64,000 bases of DNA from JAISDD01 sp031553935 (GTDB lineage: Bacteria; Bacillota; Syntrophomonadia; Syntrophomonadales; Syntrophomonadaceae): assembly GCA_031553935.1 (NCBI GenBank), contig JAVBKS010000009.1:1-64000 (forward strand). The letters run 5' to 3'. The position numbers were made by a program, and so were the translations under genes. Position 1 is the first letter of the stretch. Each line of letters opens with the position of its first letter. The notes under the pieces were generated by a model. It worked only from the letters and a program-made list of their open reading frames with translations, did no database searches and was not told the DNA's origin. Shown here one piece after another: positions 1 through 8,009 of the stretch.

Positions 1-374
1 TGAATTTTACTCAAGCCCCCAGCCAAAATTTGCTGCAAAGCTTTCACATCTTCACAGCTTGGATAGCAAACAATATTCATTGCCAGCAAAGGGCTGCCAC
101 CCATAGCATAAACATCATTTATGGCATTTACAGCGGCTATCTGCCCAAACAGATAAGGATCATTAACCATAGGGGTAAAAAAATCAAGTGTTTGCACAAT
201 AGCTAACTCATCATTCAATTTATAAACTCCGGCATCATCACCAGTGCTTATTCCTACTAATAGATTTGGATTGCTGCTGGGATTTAAATCTTTAAGAGCC
301 TCTGCTAAGGTCCCCGGACCTATTTTTGCTGCTCATCCAGAAGCACGAACCATATCCATCAACAGTTTTTCCAT
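1..374 (-). CDS. selD: selenide, water dikinase (SelD), 5' part, with in-frame UGA (selenocysteine)
   Basis: SelD makes selenophosphate from selenide and ATP, the selenium donor for selenocysteine. The reading frame starts at ATG 374 (GTG 377 is an alternative) and runs off the left edge of the window, so only the N-terminal third is present. Codon 14 is TGA (333-335), followed by Ala-Ala-Lys-Ile-Gly-Pro. This is where SelD proteins carry the catalytic Cys or Sec, just before the conserved Lys. Further on, GISTGDDAGVY and QTLDFFTPMV match the metal and ATP binding segments of SelD. Because the frame is open on both sides of the TGA and a hairpin follows it, I read the codon as selenocysteine and not as a stop. 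It lies 28 bp downstream of the M18 aminopeptidase gene on the same strand. Family identity is sure; Sec readthrough is very likely. Confidence 0.9.
308..321 (-). promoter_or_regulatory. candidate bacterial SECIS hairpin in selD
   Basis: On the minus strand the five-base arm AGGTC pairs with GACCT around a CGGG loop. The apical loop begins 16 nt after the UGA codon at 335-333, and its second base is G. This fits the published bacterial SECIS rule (loop 16-37 nt after UGA with a G in the first two loop bases). The stem is short, so the call rests mainly on its position. Confidence 0.6.
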
Positions 375-402
375 CACAACTTCGCCCCCATGCTTTTTTT
401 AA

Positions 403-1794
403 CTAGTCTTTAATTCCAAAGAAACTCTTGTAGGCTTTATATGCCATATATACATCGGCTTTACTCGCTATCTCAAAAGGAGAATGCATACCCAACAGGG
501 CAACCCCACAATCAACAACTTCCATACCATAGCGAGCTAAATACTGAGCAACAGTGCCTCCACCGCCAATATCGACTTTGCCCAGTTCACCAATTTGCCA
601 TGAAACAGCATCCTTATTAAATATTCCTCTAATTTTGGCTAGGAACTCAGGGTTACTATCATTGGAATCAGTTTTTCCTCTTGAGCCAGTGAATTTTGTC
701 AAAACCACCCCGTGAGATAAGAAGCTGTTATTCATTTTTTCGAATACTTCAGGGTAATTAGGGTCAATTGCGGCATTAACATCAGCTGAGATTGCGTAAG
801 AGTTTTCTAGTGCTATGCGTAAGCTGTAATAATCATTTACACCTTGCAAGTTCATTAGCTCCGCCATCATATTCTCGATTAGAATTGATTGCAGCCCAGT
901 ATTGCCGGCACTGCCGATTTCCTCTTTATCAACTAGTAAGCAAATGGCAGTACGTTTGGGTTTTTTTATCTCCAGAATTGCCTGTAATGCTGTATAAGCG
1001 CTTACTCTATCATCCTGCCCATAAGCACCCACCATGCTGCGGTCCAAACCAATCTCCCGTGCCGGGAACGCTGGCACCGCTTCGATTTCAGCGCTGACGA
1101 AATCTTCTTCATCAATATTATACTTTTCTTTTAATATATTGAGGATTTTATTCTTAATTGGTCTCTTATCAATATTATGCTCAGGGATACTGCCTATTAG
1201 GATGTTTAAGTCTTCACCCTTAATTCCTTCACCCATCTTCTTTTCCATCTGATCTTTACCCAAATGCGGCAATAGATCAGTGATGGTAAAACAACATTCA
1301 CGCTGGTCTTCCCCAATATTAATATTGATAGTTTCGCCATTAGCTTTCACAACTACTCCGTGCAATGCAAGCGGAATCCCTACCCATTGATACTTTTTAA
1401 TGCCTCCATAATAATGCGTCTTTAATAATGCCATTGCATCCGCTTCATATAGTGGGTTGCCTTTTAGGTCGATTCGAGGAGCGTCAATATGGGCAACAAC
1501 GAAATTAACTCCCTTTTCAAGAGGCTGCTCTCCTAAAACCATTAAAGCACAGTATTTTTCTTTTTTGCTTAAGAATACTTTGTCCCCAGGTTTCATTTTC
1601 TTTATCGAATCAAAAGTCTTGAATCCAGACTTCAATGCTAAATCCTTTGCATAGATAACTGCTTCTCTTTCCGTTTTGACATTGCTCAGAAAATCAATAT
1701 ATCCAGCGCAGAATTCATGCACCGCCTCAATTTCTTTTTCACTAAGAAGTGACCACGTATTTTTAAAAAGCTCATCATTTGTTGGTTTCGTCAT
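403..1794 (-). CDS. M18-family aminopeptidase (zinc metallopeptidase)
   Basis: This 463-residue protein is a cytosolic M18 (aspartyl/aminopeptidase I type) exopeptidase that removes N-terminal residues from peptides. Metal-binding landmarks are visible in family order: VVAHIDAPRIDLK near residue 100, GAYGQDDRVSAYTAL near 260, VDKEEIGSAGNTG near 290 with the catalytic Glu pair, and a C-terminal LLGMHSPFEIASKAD with the last His. The length is normal for the family. The start ATG 1794 has a GGAGG 8 nt upstream. It is followed by selD after 28 bp and preceded by the CvpA-like gene, all on the minus strand, so the three may be co-transcribed. Nothing in the sequence links the peptidase to selenium metabolism. 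Confidence 0.93.
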   Translation of the reverse strand: MTKPTNDELFKNTWSLLSEKEIEAVHEFCAGYIDFLSNVKTEREAVIYAKDLALKSGFKTFDSIKKMKPGDKVFLSKKEKYCALMVLGEQPLEKGVNFVVAHIDAPRIDLKGNPLYEADAMALLKTHYYGGIKKYQWVGIPLALHGVVVKANGETININIGEDQRECCFTITDLLPHLGKDQMEKKMGEGIKGEDLNILIGSIPEHNIDKRPIKNKILNILKEKYNIDEEDFVSAEIEAVPAFPAREIGLDRSMVGAYGQDDRVSAYTALQAILEIKKPKRTAICLLVDKEEIGSAGNTGLQSILIENMMAELMNLQGVNDYYSLRIALENSYAISADVNAAIDPNYPEVFEKMNNSFLSHGVVLTKFTGSRGKTDSNDSNPEFLAKIRGIFNKDAVSWQIGELGKVDIGGGGTVAQYLARYGMEVVDCGVALLGMHSPFEIASKADVYMAYKAYKSFFGIKD

Positions 1795-1849
1795 TTACAT
1801 TTCCTCCATTTTTCGTATCTATGATTAATCTTGTCAATTATCAAATCCT

Positions 1850-2506
1850 CTATACGTTTATAAGAAAGGCATCCTTTAAAGCAGTAAATCCATGTAATAA
1901 CGAGGCTCCAAAATATGATTCATCCACCCAGGTTACCATTCCAATACCAATATCCATCCCTAGATATTGTCCAGCTTTAAACGGTTGATAGAGCAAACCA
2001 ACTAAAACCACAACTATTAACAGTACTTTAGCACTATTAAATCCTAAGCCTAAAACTCCATCAAGACCATGCAGGTATCCTCGCAGGATATTCTTGCGAA
2101 CAAATGTCAATAATAACTCTCCTAAGCCGCAGATGATAAAAAGGATGATAAGAAAACTTATCACGGTCATCAGCCAGGAAGCTATATCCCAAGCCGGATT
2201 TGCAAGAGCGGGAGCACTTCTAATTCCCAAAAAATCAAGATCTAGTTTTAACGCCCCTACCGGAAAATTCGCAATCAGCCAGGCACTAATATTAGCTTGA
2301 ATCCCAAATGTTTGTTCTAATATTGCTTTTAGGTCTTTAGCATTCCATGCTGCAAAAAACAGCGCAAAAATCGATAGAAACATACCTCCCATAGTTTTCA
2401 CCAGACCCTGGCGCCAACCACTGTACATTGCACCGATAATGAGTATTACTAAAATGAAATCAAAGCTATTTAGTTCATTAATTCCGTTAATGGCAGAATC
2501 TAACAC
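1850..2506 (-). CDS. CvpA-family integral membrane protein
   Basis: A protein of about 218 residues with four or five hydrophobic segments. The opening FDFILVILIIGAMYSGWRQG followed by a run to the second helix is the typical CvpA (colicin V production) layout. The biochemical role of CvpA proteins in Firmicutes is not firmly known; they are linked to envelope and stress phenotypes. The frame is open from a TTG at 2521, but that region reads AAAGGAG and is the ribosome binding site. The GTG at 2506, about 5 nt after the AGGAG, is the likelier start. It lies upstream of the M18 peptidase gene with a 55 bp gap. Confidence 0.8.
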   Translation of the reverse strand: MLDSAINGINELNSFDFILVILIIGAMYSGWRQGLVKTMGGMFLSIFALFFAAWNAKDLKAILEQTFGIQANISAWLIANFPVGALKLDLDFLGIRSAPALANPAWDIASWLMTVISFLIILFIICGLGELLLTFVRKNILRGYLHGLDGVLGLGFNSAKVLLIVVVLVGLLYQPFKAGQYLGMDIGIGMVTWVDESYFGASLLHGFTALKDAFLINV

Positions 2507-2780
2507 CCTAACTCCTTTCAATCATATATCACTATGCAGCATAATCAACATATATTGAGTATAAACCAGATTAGAAATGCGGTGCAAAATATCTTTTAGC
2601 AGTAGACGCCAGAAATACACAGCAATCAATATTCATATGATATGTCTGTATTATCGTGAATTAGTTCGATACTTTCCCATAATTAAGCTTCACTGCCAAT
2701 TATAGCACTAATGTAAATTCAGTTTTACCCGAAATATATTATAATTTGGATAATTCTAATCTAATCTGGAAGGTGAAACT

Positions 2781-3644
2781 ATGCGCTTTACTATAATTAC
2801 AGCTTTGACAATAATACTCGTATTATTTTTTGCTCAGCCTGCCATGGGAGCAGACCTTAGCAATCAATACGTAACCATTGATGACCGCAGCAGTAGCAAA
2901 GGTTTTGTTAATGTAAGTATCATCAAATCTACGGATAATTCTTTTAAAGCAAAAATAAGCAAAGACGGGCGCGATTATCTATATACCATCCCCGATAAAG
3001 AGAGAACATTCCAGCTTCCTCTGCAAATGGGAGATGGCACTTATGATATCAGAATCCTTGAAAAACTTGAAAAAAATCGATATGCCACCCTTTTCTCAAC
3101 TAGTATTAGGGTTACGATTAGTGATCCCCTGGCACCTTTTCTGAATTCTCATGTGCTAATTAATTACGAATCAGCTCCTAATACAGTTGCTGTAGCTAGA
3201 GAAATTACCGGCAGCAGTACTAATGATATCGAAAAACTACAAGCAGTTTACAGCAATGTAGTAAATCGGATAAGTTACGATTTTGGATTGGCAAACAAAA
3301 TAATCGCCGGTCAAGTTACTTCTTATGTTCCCGATGTTGATGAAGTTTACGCCAATAAGAAAGGGATATGTTTTGATTACTCGGCTGTAATGGCTTCAAT
3401 GCTCCGTTCGCAAGGTGTTCCTACCCGAATGGTTTTTGGGTATGTTGCTCCAAGGAACTTATATCATGCGTGGAATGAGGTTTATGTAACTAATATAGGT
3501 TGGGTGAAAGTCAGAGGAGCTATACAGTTAAGCAGCCAACAATGGTCAAGAATGGATGCTACTTTTGCAGCTAATAATGGTTACGCCGACATGACTAGTT
3601 TTATTGGTAATGCTGAAAACTACAAAACCACTGATATTTATTAA
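2781..3644 (+). CDS. secreted transglutaminase-like (Cys-His-Asp) protein
   Basis: A 287-residue exported protein. A signal peptide is clear (short basic start, hydrophobic core to about residue 20, cleavage near PAMGA). The middle is beta-rich and has no recognised name. The C-terminal half carries a transglutaminase/peptidase core: KKGICFDYSAVMASMLRSQG near 195 with the catalytic Cys, LYHAWNEVYV near 228 with the His, and RMDATF near 258 with the Asp. Such domains act as peptidases, amidases or crosslinkers outside the cell; the substrate cannot be told from sequence. It lies 23 bp upstream of the PilC-like gene, so it may belong to the same transcript and act on envelope or pilus material. 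AAGGTG precedes the ATG. Confidence 0.85.
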   Translation: MRFTIITALTIILVLFFAQPAMGADLSNQYVTIDDRSSSKGFVNVSIIKSTDNSFKAKISKDGRDYLYTIPDKERTFQLPLQMGDGTYDIRILEKLEKNRYATLFSTSIRVTISDPLAPFLNSHVLINYESAPNTVAVAREITGSSTNDIEKLQAVYSNVVNRISYDFGLANKIIAGQVTSYVPDVDEVYANKKGICFDYSAVMASMLRSQGVPTRMVFGYVAPRNLYHAWNEVYVTNIGWVKVRGAIQLSSQQWSRMDATFAANNGYADMTSFIGNAENYKTTDIY

Positions 3645-3667
3645 AACACCAATGAAAGGATTTATAT

Positions 3668-4750
3668 ATGTCTGCAGATGATACCGTAGCAAATGAATCA
3701 AGTAAACGGAAAAAGACCCTGAAACCACAAGAATTATCTACGTTTTGTTCGCAACTTGCATTAATCGTACGCTCTGGTATACCTATAGCAGAAGGACTTC
3801 CCCTACTAATTATTGAAGAAGAAGCGAGCACCGATCTGAACCGCGCCGCCACAATTGTAAATAATTATGTGCAGAACCATGAATTTTTCTACATTGCCCT
3901 CGAAAAGAGCGGTTACTTTCCTAATTATATGGTTCAAATGGTACATATAGGCGAAACCAGCGGTAATATTGACGAAATAATGGAATCATTGTCAAAGTAT
4001 TACACCCGCGAAGAAAACCTTAAGCATAGGATTCGCAATGCAGTTACCTACCCTACCACATTGATTGTTTTAATGTCCCTAGTAGTTCTTTTTTTAATCG
4101 CGAAAGTGCTGCCCTTATTCGAAGATATATTGATATCATTAGGCAACCAAATGCCTTATTCAGTAAAGCTAATCATGCAAGTCAGCAATTTCCTAAGCTA
4201 CAACTGGGTTGCCATACTGCTACTATTTATCTTCATTTATATTGCAGCGTTTTTTTGGAATCGCAGTAGCCGCGGCAGCTATATAAACGATTCCCTAAAA
4301 ATGATTTTGCCGGGATTTAAACATATATATGAATTAATCTACTCTGAGCGTTTTGCTAACGCCATGGCCTTCTTATTAGAAGCAGGGATAAATTTAGACA
4401 CTTCCTTAGAGCTGTCAAAGAGCATTTTAGATAATGCCAAGATGGAGAAGAAAATTAGCCACTGCCAAAACTTGCTTATGAGTGGCAATACCCTTAGTGA
4501 AGCTTTGTATGAATCAAAATGCTTTCCTTTGTTATTCACTCGCATGTTGGGTATCAGTGCAAAAACAGGCAATCTGTCAAAGATGATGGCGGATCTCGCT
4601 TCAATTTACGAAAAGAAAGTGAACAGTTCCCTGAAAACTGCGACTTCAGTTATTGAGCCGAGTTTAGTAATTGCACTCTCGATAATCGTTGGTATCATCC
4701 TAGTTTCCATTATGTTACCATTGCTTGATATTATGTCAACAATCGGCTGA
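3668..4750 (+). CDS. pilC: type IV pilus / type II secretion platform protein (PilC/GspF family)
   Basis: A 360-residue inner-membrane platform protein on which pilus ATPases act. It has the duplicated GspF layout: a cytosolic half opening FCSQLALIVRSGIPIAEGL, a membrane hairpin at about residues 130-215, a second cytosolic half with FANAMAFLLEAGINLDTSLELS and the conserved LFTRMLGISAKTGNL, and a C-terminal helix near 335-355. The matching motif in the first half is MVQMVHIGETSGNID. It is slightly shorter than usual (about 400), with a short polar N-terminus. It is the first pilus gene of a tight plus-strand run with pseudopilins and PilT. No assembly ATPase (PilB) is present in the run. Confidence 0.92.
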   Translation: MSADDTVANESSKRKKTLKPQELSTFCSQLALIVRSGIPIAEGLPLLIIEEEASTDLNRAATIVNNYVQNHEFFYIALEKSGYFPNYMVQMVHIGETSGNIDEIMESLSKYYTREENLKHRIRNAVTYPTTLIVLMSLVVLFLIAKVLPLFEDILISLGNQMPYSVKLIMQVSNFLSYNWVAILLLFIFIYIAAFFWNRSSRGSYINDSLKMILPGFKHIYELIYSERFANAMAFLLEAGINLDTSLELSKSILDNAKMEKKISHCQNLLMSGNTLSEALYESKCFPLLFTRMLGISAKTGNLSKMMADLASIYEKKVNSSLKTATSVIEPSLVIALSIIVGIILVSIMLPLLDIMSTIG

Positions 4751-4771
4751 TCTGCAATGAAAGGATAACTG

Positions 4772-5104
4772 ATGAATACTAATCTCCGTATACCATATTT
4801 AGCTTTTGTCGCCATATTAGTAATTATTGTTGCTAATCTCTTCGTCCTATATAAACTTGATAAGCAAACAGCGGATAGCGGCAAACAAATAATCATTATT
4901 GAAAAAGCGATTAGTCGAGCCGCCATTGCTTGTTACGCTTTGGAGGGAAGTTATCCTAATCAACTTAGCTATCTAGAAGATAACTATGGAATTAGCTATG
5001 ATCACGAGCGCTATTTCGTTCATTATCGTTATGAGGGAGCTAATGTATTTCCGCAAATTATCGTATTTAGCAATTTTGGGCCAGCAACCACGGGGAGCGA
5101 GTAA
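4772..5104 (+). CDS. small single-pass membrane protein of the pilus operon
   Basis: A 110-residue protein with one N-terminal membrane helix (about residues 8-27) and a short outer part containing ACYALEGSYPNQLSYLEDNYG. That phrase resembles the region of pseudopilins such as GspG where a growing chain and Pro-Ser-Leu turn follow the helix. The canonical G/FTLIE prepilin cleavage motif is missing, so it is not a standard processed pilin. It sits between pilC and two clear prepilin genes with a gap of 21 bp before and a single base after. A minor-pilin-like or assembly role is inferred from context only. Confidence 0.7.
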   Translation: MNTNLRIPYLAFVAILVIIVANLFVLYKLDKQTADSGKQIIIIEKAISRAAIACYALEGSYPNQLSYLEDNYGISYDHERYFVHYRYEGANVFPQIIVFSNFGPATTGSE

Positions 5105-5105
5105 A

Positions 5106-5615
5106 ATGGATAATAGAGTCCGAAATGAAAACGGATATTCACTTATCGAAATAACTTTAGTAATGGCCTTATTAGCCTTATTCGGTGTTTCCACATATAC
5201 CTTGGCAGCTTCAGGTGTAAGTTATTATGAAAAAAACCAGATTGAAAGTGAGAGCCAGTTTAACCAACGAATTGCACTATCCTATTTGGTCAATCGGGTG
5301 CGCCAAAGTGATATATATGATTCGCTCCATATTGAAGAAACCTCCGCAGGGCAAACATTAGTGATAAGCCAAACCATTTCTGGAGAAGTATATAGAACCT
5401 GGATTTATCATTACAACGGCTTTCTCTGTGAACTGTTAATTCCTCAGAGTCTTCCTTTTGCTGCTGAGGAAGGCATTCAATTAGTGGAATTGAGTGGTCT
5501 TAGTTTTTCCCAACCCAGTACAGGTCATGGTATCCAGATTAAAGTATGGAACGATGAACCGCCAACAAAGTTACCGCCATTGCAGGTTTTTTTACATTTG
5601 AAGTCAGCATTATAA
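5106..5615 (+). CDS. type IV prepilin-like protein (pseudopilin)
   Basis: A 169-residue protein with a class III (prepilin) signal: a short charged leader MDNRVRNENG, then YSLIEITLVMALLALFGVS with the essential Glu at +5 and a hydrophobic helix. Prepilin peptidase should cut after Gly10. The remainder is a soluble head with no recognised domain. The open frame extends further upstream, but the ATG at 5106 is preceded by GGGGAG and gives the normal leader length, so I use it. It overlaps no neighbour and lies 1 bp after the preceding gene, indicating coupling within the pilus operon. Confidence 0.88.
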   Translation: MDNRVRNENGYSLIEITLVMALLALFGVSTYTLAASGVSYYEKNQIESESQFNQRIALSYLVNRVRQSDIYDSLHIEETSAGQTLVISQTISGEVYRTWIYHYNGFLCELLIPQSLPFAAEEGIQLVELSGLSFSQPSTGHGIQIKVWNDEPPTKLPPLQVFLHLKSAL

Positions 5616-5629
5616 GGATGGGAATCTCA

Positions 5630-6154
5630 ATGAAAAGTCGCATTTTACCCCTATTAATGAATAATCAGGCAGGTTTTACCTTAATAGAAATTATTATGTC
5701 AATCTTAATTCTAGCCATTGTTAGTATTTTCGTTTTACAGATGTTTATAAAAGCAGATATTCTGAAACAAAAAACCATCGACAAAGATTTTGCATTAAAT
5801 ACGGCGCAAAGCGCCCTTGAGCATTTTCGCAATGCGGGATCGAATCCTAATAGTTTAATCGCAGATTTCGAAACCAGCCCAAAACTATTAAACTATATAG
5901 ACGACAATAACTATGAATTGGAATGCTACTTTGATAAAAACTGGCAGCCCTTGCTTGAAAAGTCCAGTATTGGTTATACTTTGACACTTCGCATTTCGTC
6001 TGATAGTGACCCCAGTCTGGTTGGAAGGCTCTTGCAGGCCGAAGTAGTTATAATCAGACATCATCCTTATCTGTTAACTAAAGAACATGATGTGAAACTA
6101 TGTAATTTACATAGCCTGGTTTATATGAACAATTCCAGCCCAGAAAGGAATTAA
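5630..6154 (+). CDS. type IV prepilin-like protein (pseudopilin)
   Basis: A second prepilin in the operon, 174 residues. The leader ends in NNQAG, followed by FTLIEIIMSILILAIVSIF, the classical cleavage and methylation motif with Glu at +5. The head domain is acidic and unrecognised. An ATG at 5618 is in frame, but it sits almost on top of the AAGGA; the ATG at 5630 is better spaced. It follows the previous prepilin by 14 bp. Size and the FTLIE motif resemble minor pilins of the GspI/PilV type, but subclass assignment is uncertain. Confidence 0.88.
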   Translation: MKSRILPLLMNNQAGFTLIEIIMSILILAIVSIFVLQMFIKADILKQKTIDKDFALNTAQSALEHFRNAGSNPNSLIADFETSPKLLNYIDDNNYELECYFDKNWQPLLEKSSIGYTLTLRISSDSDPSLVGRLLQAEVVIIRHHPYLLTKEHDVKLCNLHSLVYMNNSSPERN

Positions 6155-6157
6155 ACC

Positions 6158-6814
6158 ATGTCTATAAAGCGAATTATTGTTGACGAAAACGGAAGTTCCT
6201 CGGTACTCATCATTATTGTATTACTGTGTTTGCTTACCTTTGGCATGCTCACCCTAATGTCGTCATTCGTAGAACTAAAACAAAGCACCAAAGCCGAGGC
6301 TCTTGTTGTGAGCTATTATGCGCTTGATGATCAGGGTGCCTTATTCATGCAAGATGTAGCCCAAATACTGCGCAACGCTGCCGACATCACTCATATATTT
6401 ATGGATAAGGGGAGCATTGGCAAAGATGAACTCTTGAGCGACGCGTATAAGTCCGATGAGACTAAGGCAATAATTGCATCGATAAAGTCTAGCTACTCAG
6501 CCAAACAAGAAATCTATAACCGGATTTTCATATATATAGCATTGCAATTGCTTGCAGAGCATAATTATCTGACCATACCTGAACCAAGCGATAACCATAT
6601 ACATACTAACAGTATTAAAATAAAGCAGGAGATTCCGAGCGACTCCAATGCAAACATCCAATCAACCCTATTTATTGAACTTGACGTTTTGCCTGTTTAT
6701 GATGATTATTCCAGTCAAATAAACATTAGCAAATGGTATCACCAGATTGATGAAATTGAGCTACCTGACAATGATTCTTTCAAAATATGGCCAGGCATAA
6801 GCTCCACCAACTAG
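6158..6814 (+). CDS. pilus-operon membrane protein, PilX-like N-terminus
   Basis: A 218-residue protein starting with a short charged segment then ENGSSSVLIIIVLLCLLTFG, a single hydrophobic helix placed as in PilX/GspK-type minor pilins, which often lack the usual Glu+5. The rest is mainly helical and acidic with no named domain. It begins 3 bp after the preceding prepilin gene and precedes pilT by 31 bp. I infer a minor pilin or tip-complex role from position and the N-terminal helix; the sequence gives no further clue. Confidence 0.7.
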   Translation: MSIKRIIVDENGSSSVLIIIVLLCLLTFGMLTLMSSFVELKQSTKAEALVVSYYALDDQGALFMQDVAQILRNAADITHIFMDKGSIGKDELLSDAYKSDETKAIIASIKSSYSAKQEIYNRIFIYIALQLLAEHNYLTIPEPSDNHIHTNSIKIKQEIPSDSNANIQSTLFIELDVLPVYDDYSSQINISKWYHQIDEIELPDNDSFKIWPGISSTN

Positions 6815-6845
6815 ACTGCTTCTAAAGTGAAAGAGGTGCTAAACT

Positions 6846-7910
6846 GTGATAGATGTCATCGGGCTATTGACCCAAGCGGTAAAGGAACAAGTTTCAGATA
6901 TTTTTATAACATCTGGCTCCCCAATAATATTCAAAATTAACGGTGAATTAACGAATTTCCAAACCTCAATACTAATGCCCAAAGATACCACCGAGATCAT
7001 TGAAAAAATCTTCAGCTTAACTAATAACGACAGTGCTTTGCAAGAGTTCAACCAGACTGGTGATTGTGATTTATCATTTTCCATCGGCGGAACCGGCCGC
7101 TTTCGCATTAATGTTTTTCGCCAGCGCAATTCAATGGCTGCAGTGATACGAGTAGTTCAACTCACCCTTGCTAATATCGAAGATCTTGGTATTCCCGAAG
7201 TGGTGGTTGATCTATATAAAAAGACCAAAGGGCTTATCCTTGTAACCGGACCGGCTGGAAGCGGCAAATCAACAACTTTAGCATCATTAGTGAATCTGAT
7301 CAATAATAAAAGAGCCAGCCATATTATTACTCTGGAAGATCCTATAGAATACTTGCATAGTCATAAACAGAGCATCGTCAATCAAAGGGAAGTTGGAAGT
7401 GATACTTTCTCCTATGCTAAGGCTCTGCGATCAACACTTCGCCAGTCACCTGATGTTATCCTGGTTGGTGAAATGCGAGATCTCGAAACTATGAGCATTG
7501 CTCTGACAGCTGCTGAAACCGGACACTTGATTCTTTCAACCCTTCATACGGTTGGTGCCGCCAAAACTATCGATCGCATAATCGATATATTTCCATCCAA
7601 ACAGCAGCAGCAAATCCGCATCCAGCTTTCGACAGTTCTCCAAGCTGTAATTAGCCAACAGCTCCTTCCTTCTCCTAGCAAAGGTCGAGTTGCAGCCTTT
7701 GAGGTCATGATTGCAAACAGCGCCATTAGAAACCTGATCCGGGAAGCGAAAACTCATCAGATCGATAATATCATTCAACAAAGCTCATCTCTAGGCATGA
7801 AAACCATGGACATGAGCCTTATTGATCTTTATAAAAAAGGAATGATCGAAAAAGAAGACTTGTTAACTTTTTGCATTAATCATGATGTGGTTTCTAGGCA
7901 AATAAAATAA
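6846..7910 (+). CDS. pilT: PilT-type pilus retraction ATPase
   Basis: A 354-residue hexameric ATPase of the secretion superfamily. An N-terminal PAS-like half (VKEQVSDIFITSGSP) is followed by Walker A GPAGSGKSTTLAS near residue 137, an Asp box LEDPIEYLH, Walker B DVILVGEMRDLETM and the His box HLILSTLHT. The VGEMRDLET and LSTLHT signatures, the size, and the lack of the PilB zinc motif point to PilT and not PilB. It starts with GTG at 6846 behind AGAGGTG. As the last gene of the pilus run and its only ATPase, it would either power retraction or serve as the sole motor. A clear terminator follows. Confidence 0.93.
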   Translation: MIDVIGLLTQAVKEQVSDIFITSGSPIIFKINGELTNFQTSILMPKDTTEIIEKIFSLTNNDSALQEFNQTGDCDLSFSIGGTGRFRINVFRQRNSMAAVIRVVQLTLANIEDLGIPEVVVDLYKKTKGLILVTGPAGSGKSTTLASLVNLINNKRASHIITLEDPIEYLHSHKQSIVNQREVGSDTFSYAKALRSTLRQSPDVILVGEMRDLETMSIALTAAETGHLILSTLHTVGAAKTIDRIIDIFPSKQQQQIRIQLSTVLQAVISQQLLPSPSKGRVAAFEVMIANSAIRNLIREAKTHQIDNIIQQSSSLGMKTMDMSLIDLYKKGMIEKEDLLTFCINHDVVSRQIK

Positions 7911-7916
7911 AATGCT

Positions 7917-7960
7917 TGCGGGCTGAAAAATCAGCAGGTCACTCTGCCCGCATCTTTTTT
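7917..7960 (+). terminator. rho-independent terminator after the pilus operon
   Basis: TGCGGGC at 7917-7923 pairs with GCCCGCA at 7946-7952 around an internal loop region, followed by TCTTTTTT. It ends the pilC-pilT transcript. Confidence 0.85.
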
Positions 7961-8009
7961 AGGTTATCTAGCTTGGCATTAGTGATCATGATAGTAACAA
8001 TAGAAAAAA

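Noticed and set aside
792..1252. Plus-strand frames within the M18 aminopeptidase gene
   Set aside because: Shadow frames of a clear gene on the other strand; low-complexity products with no binding site.
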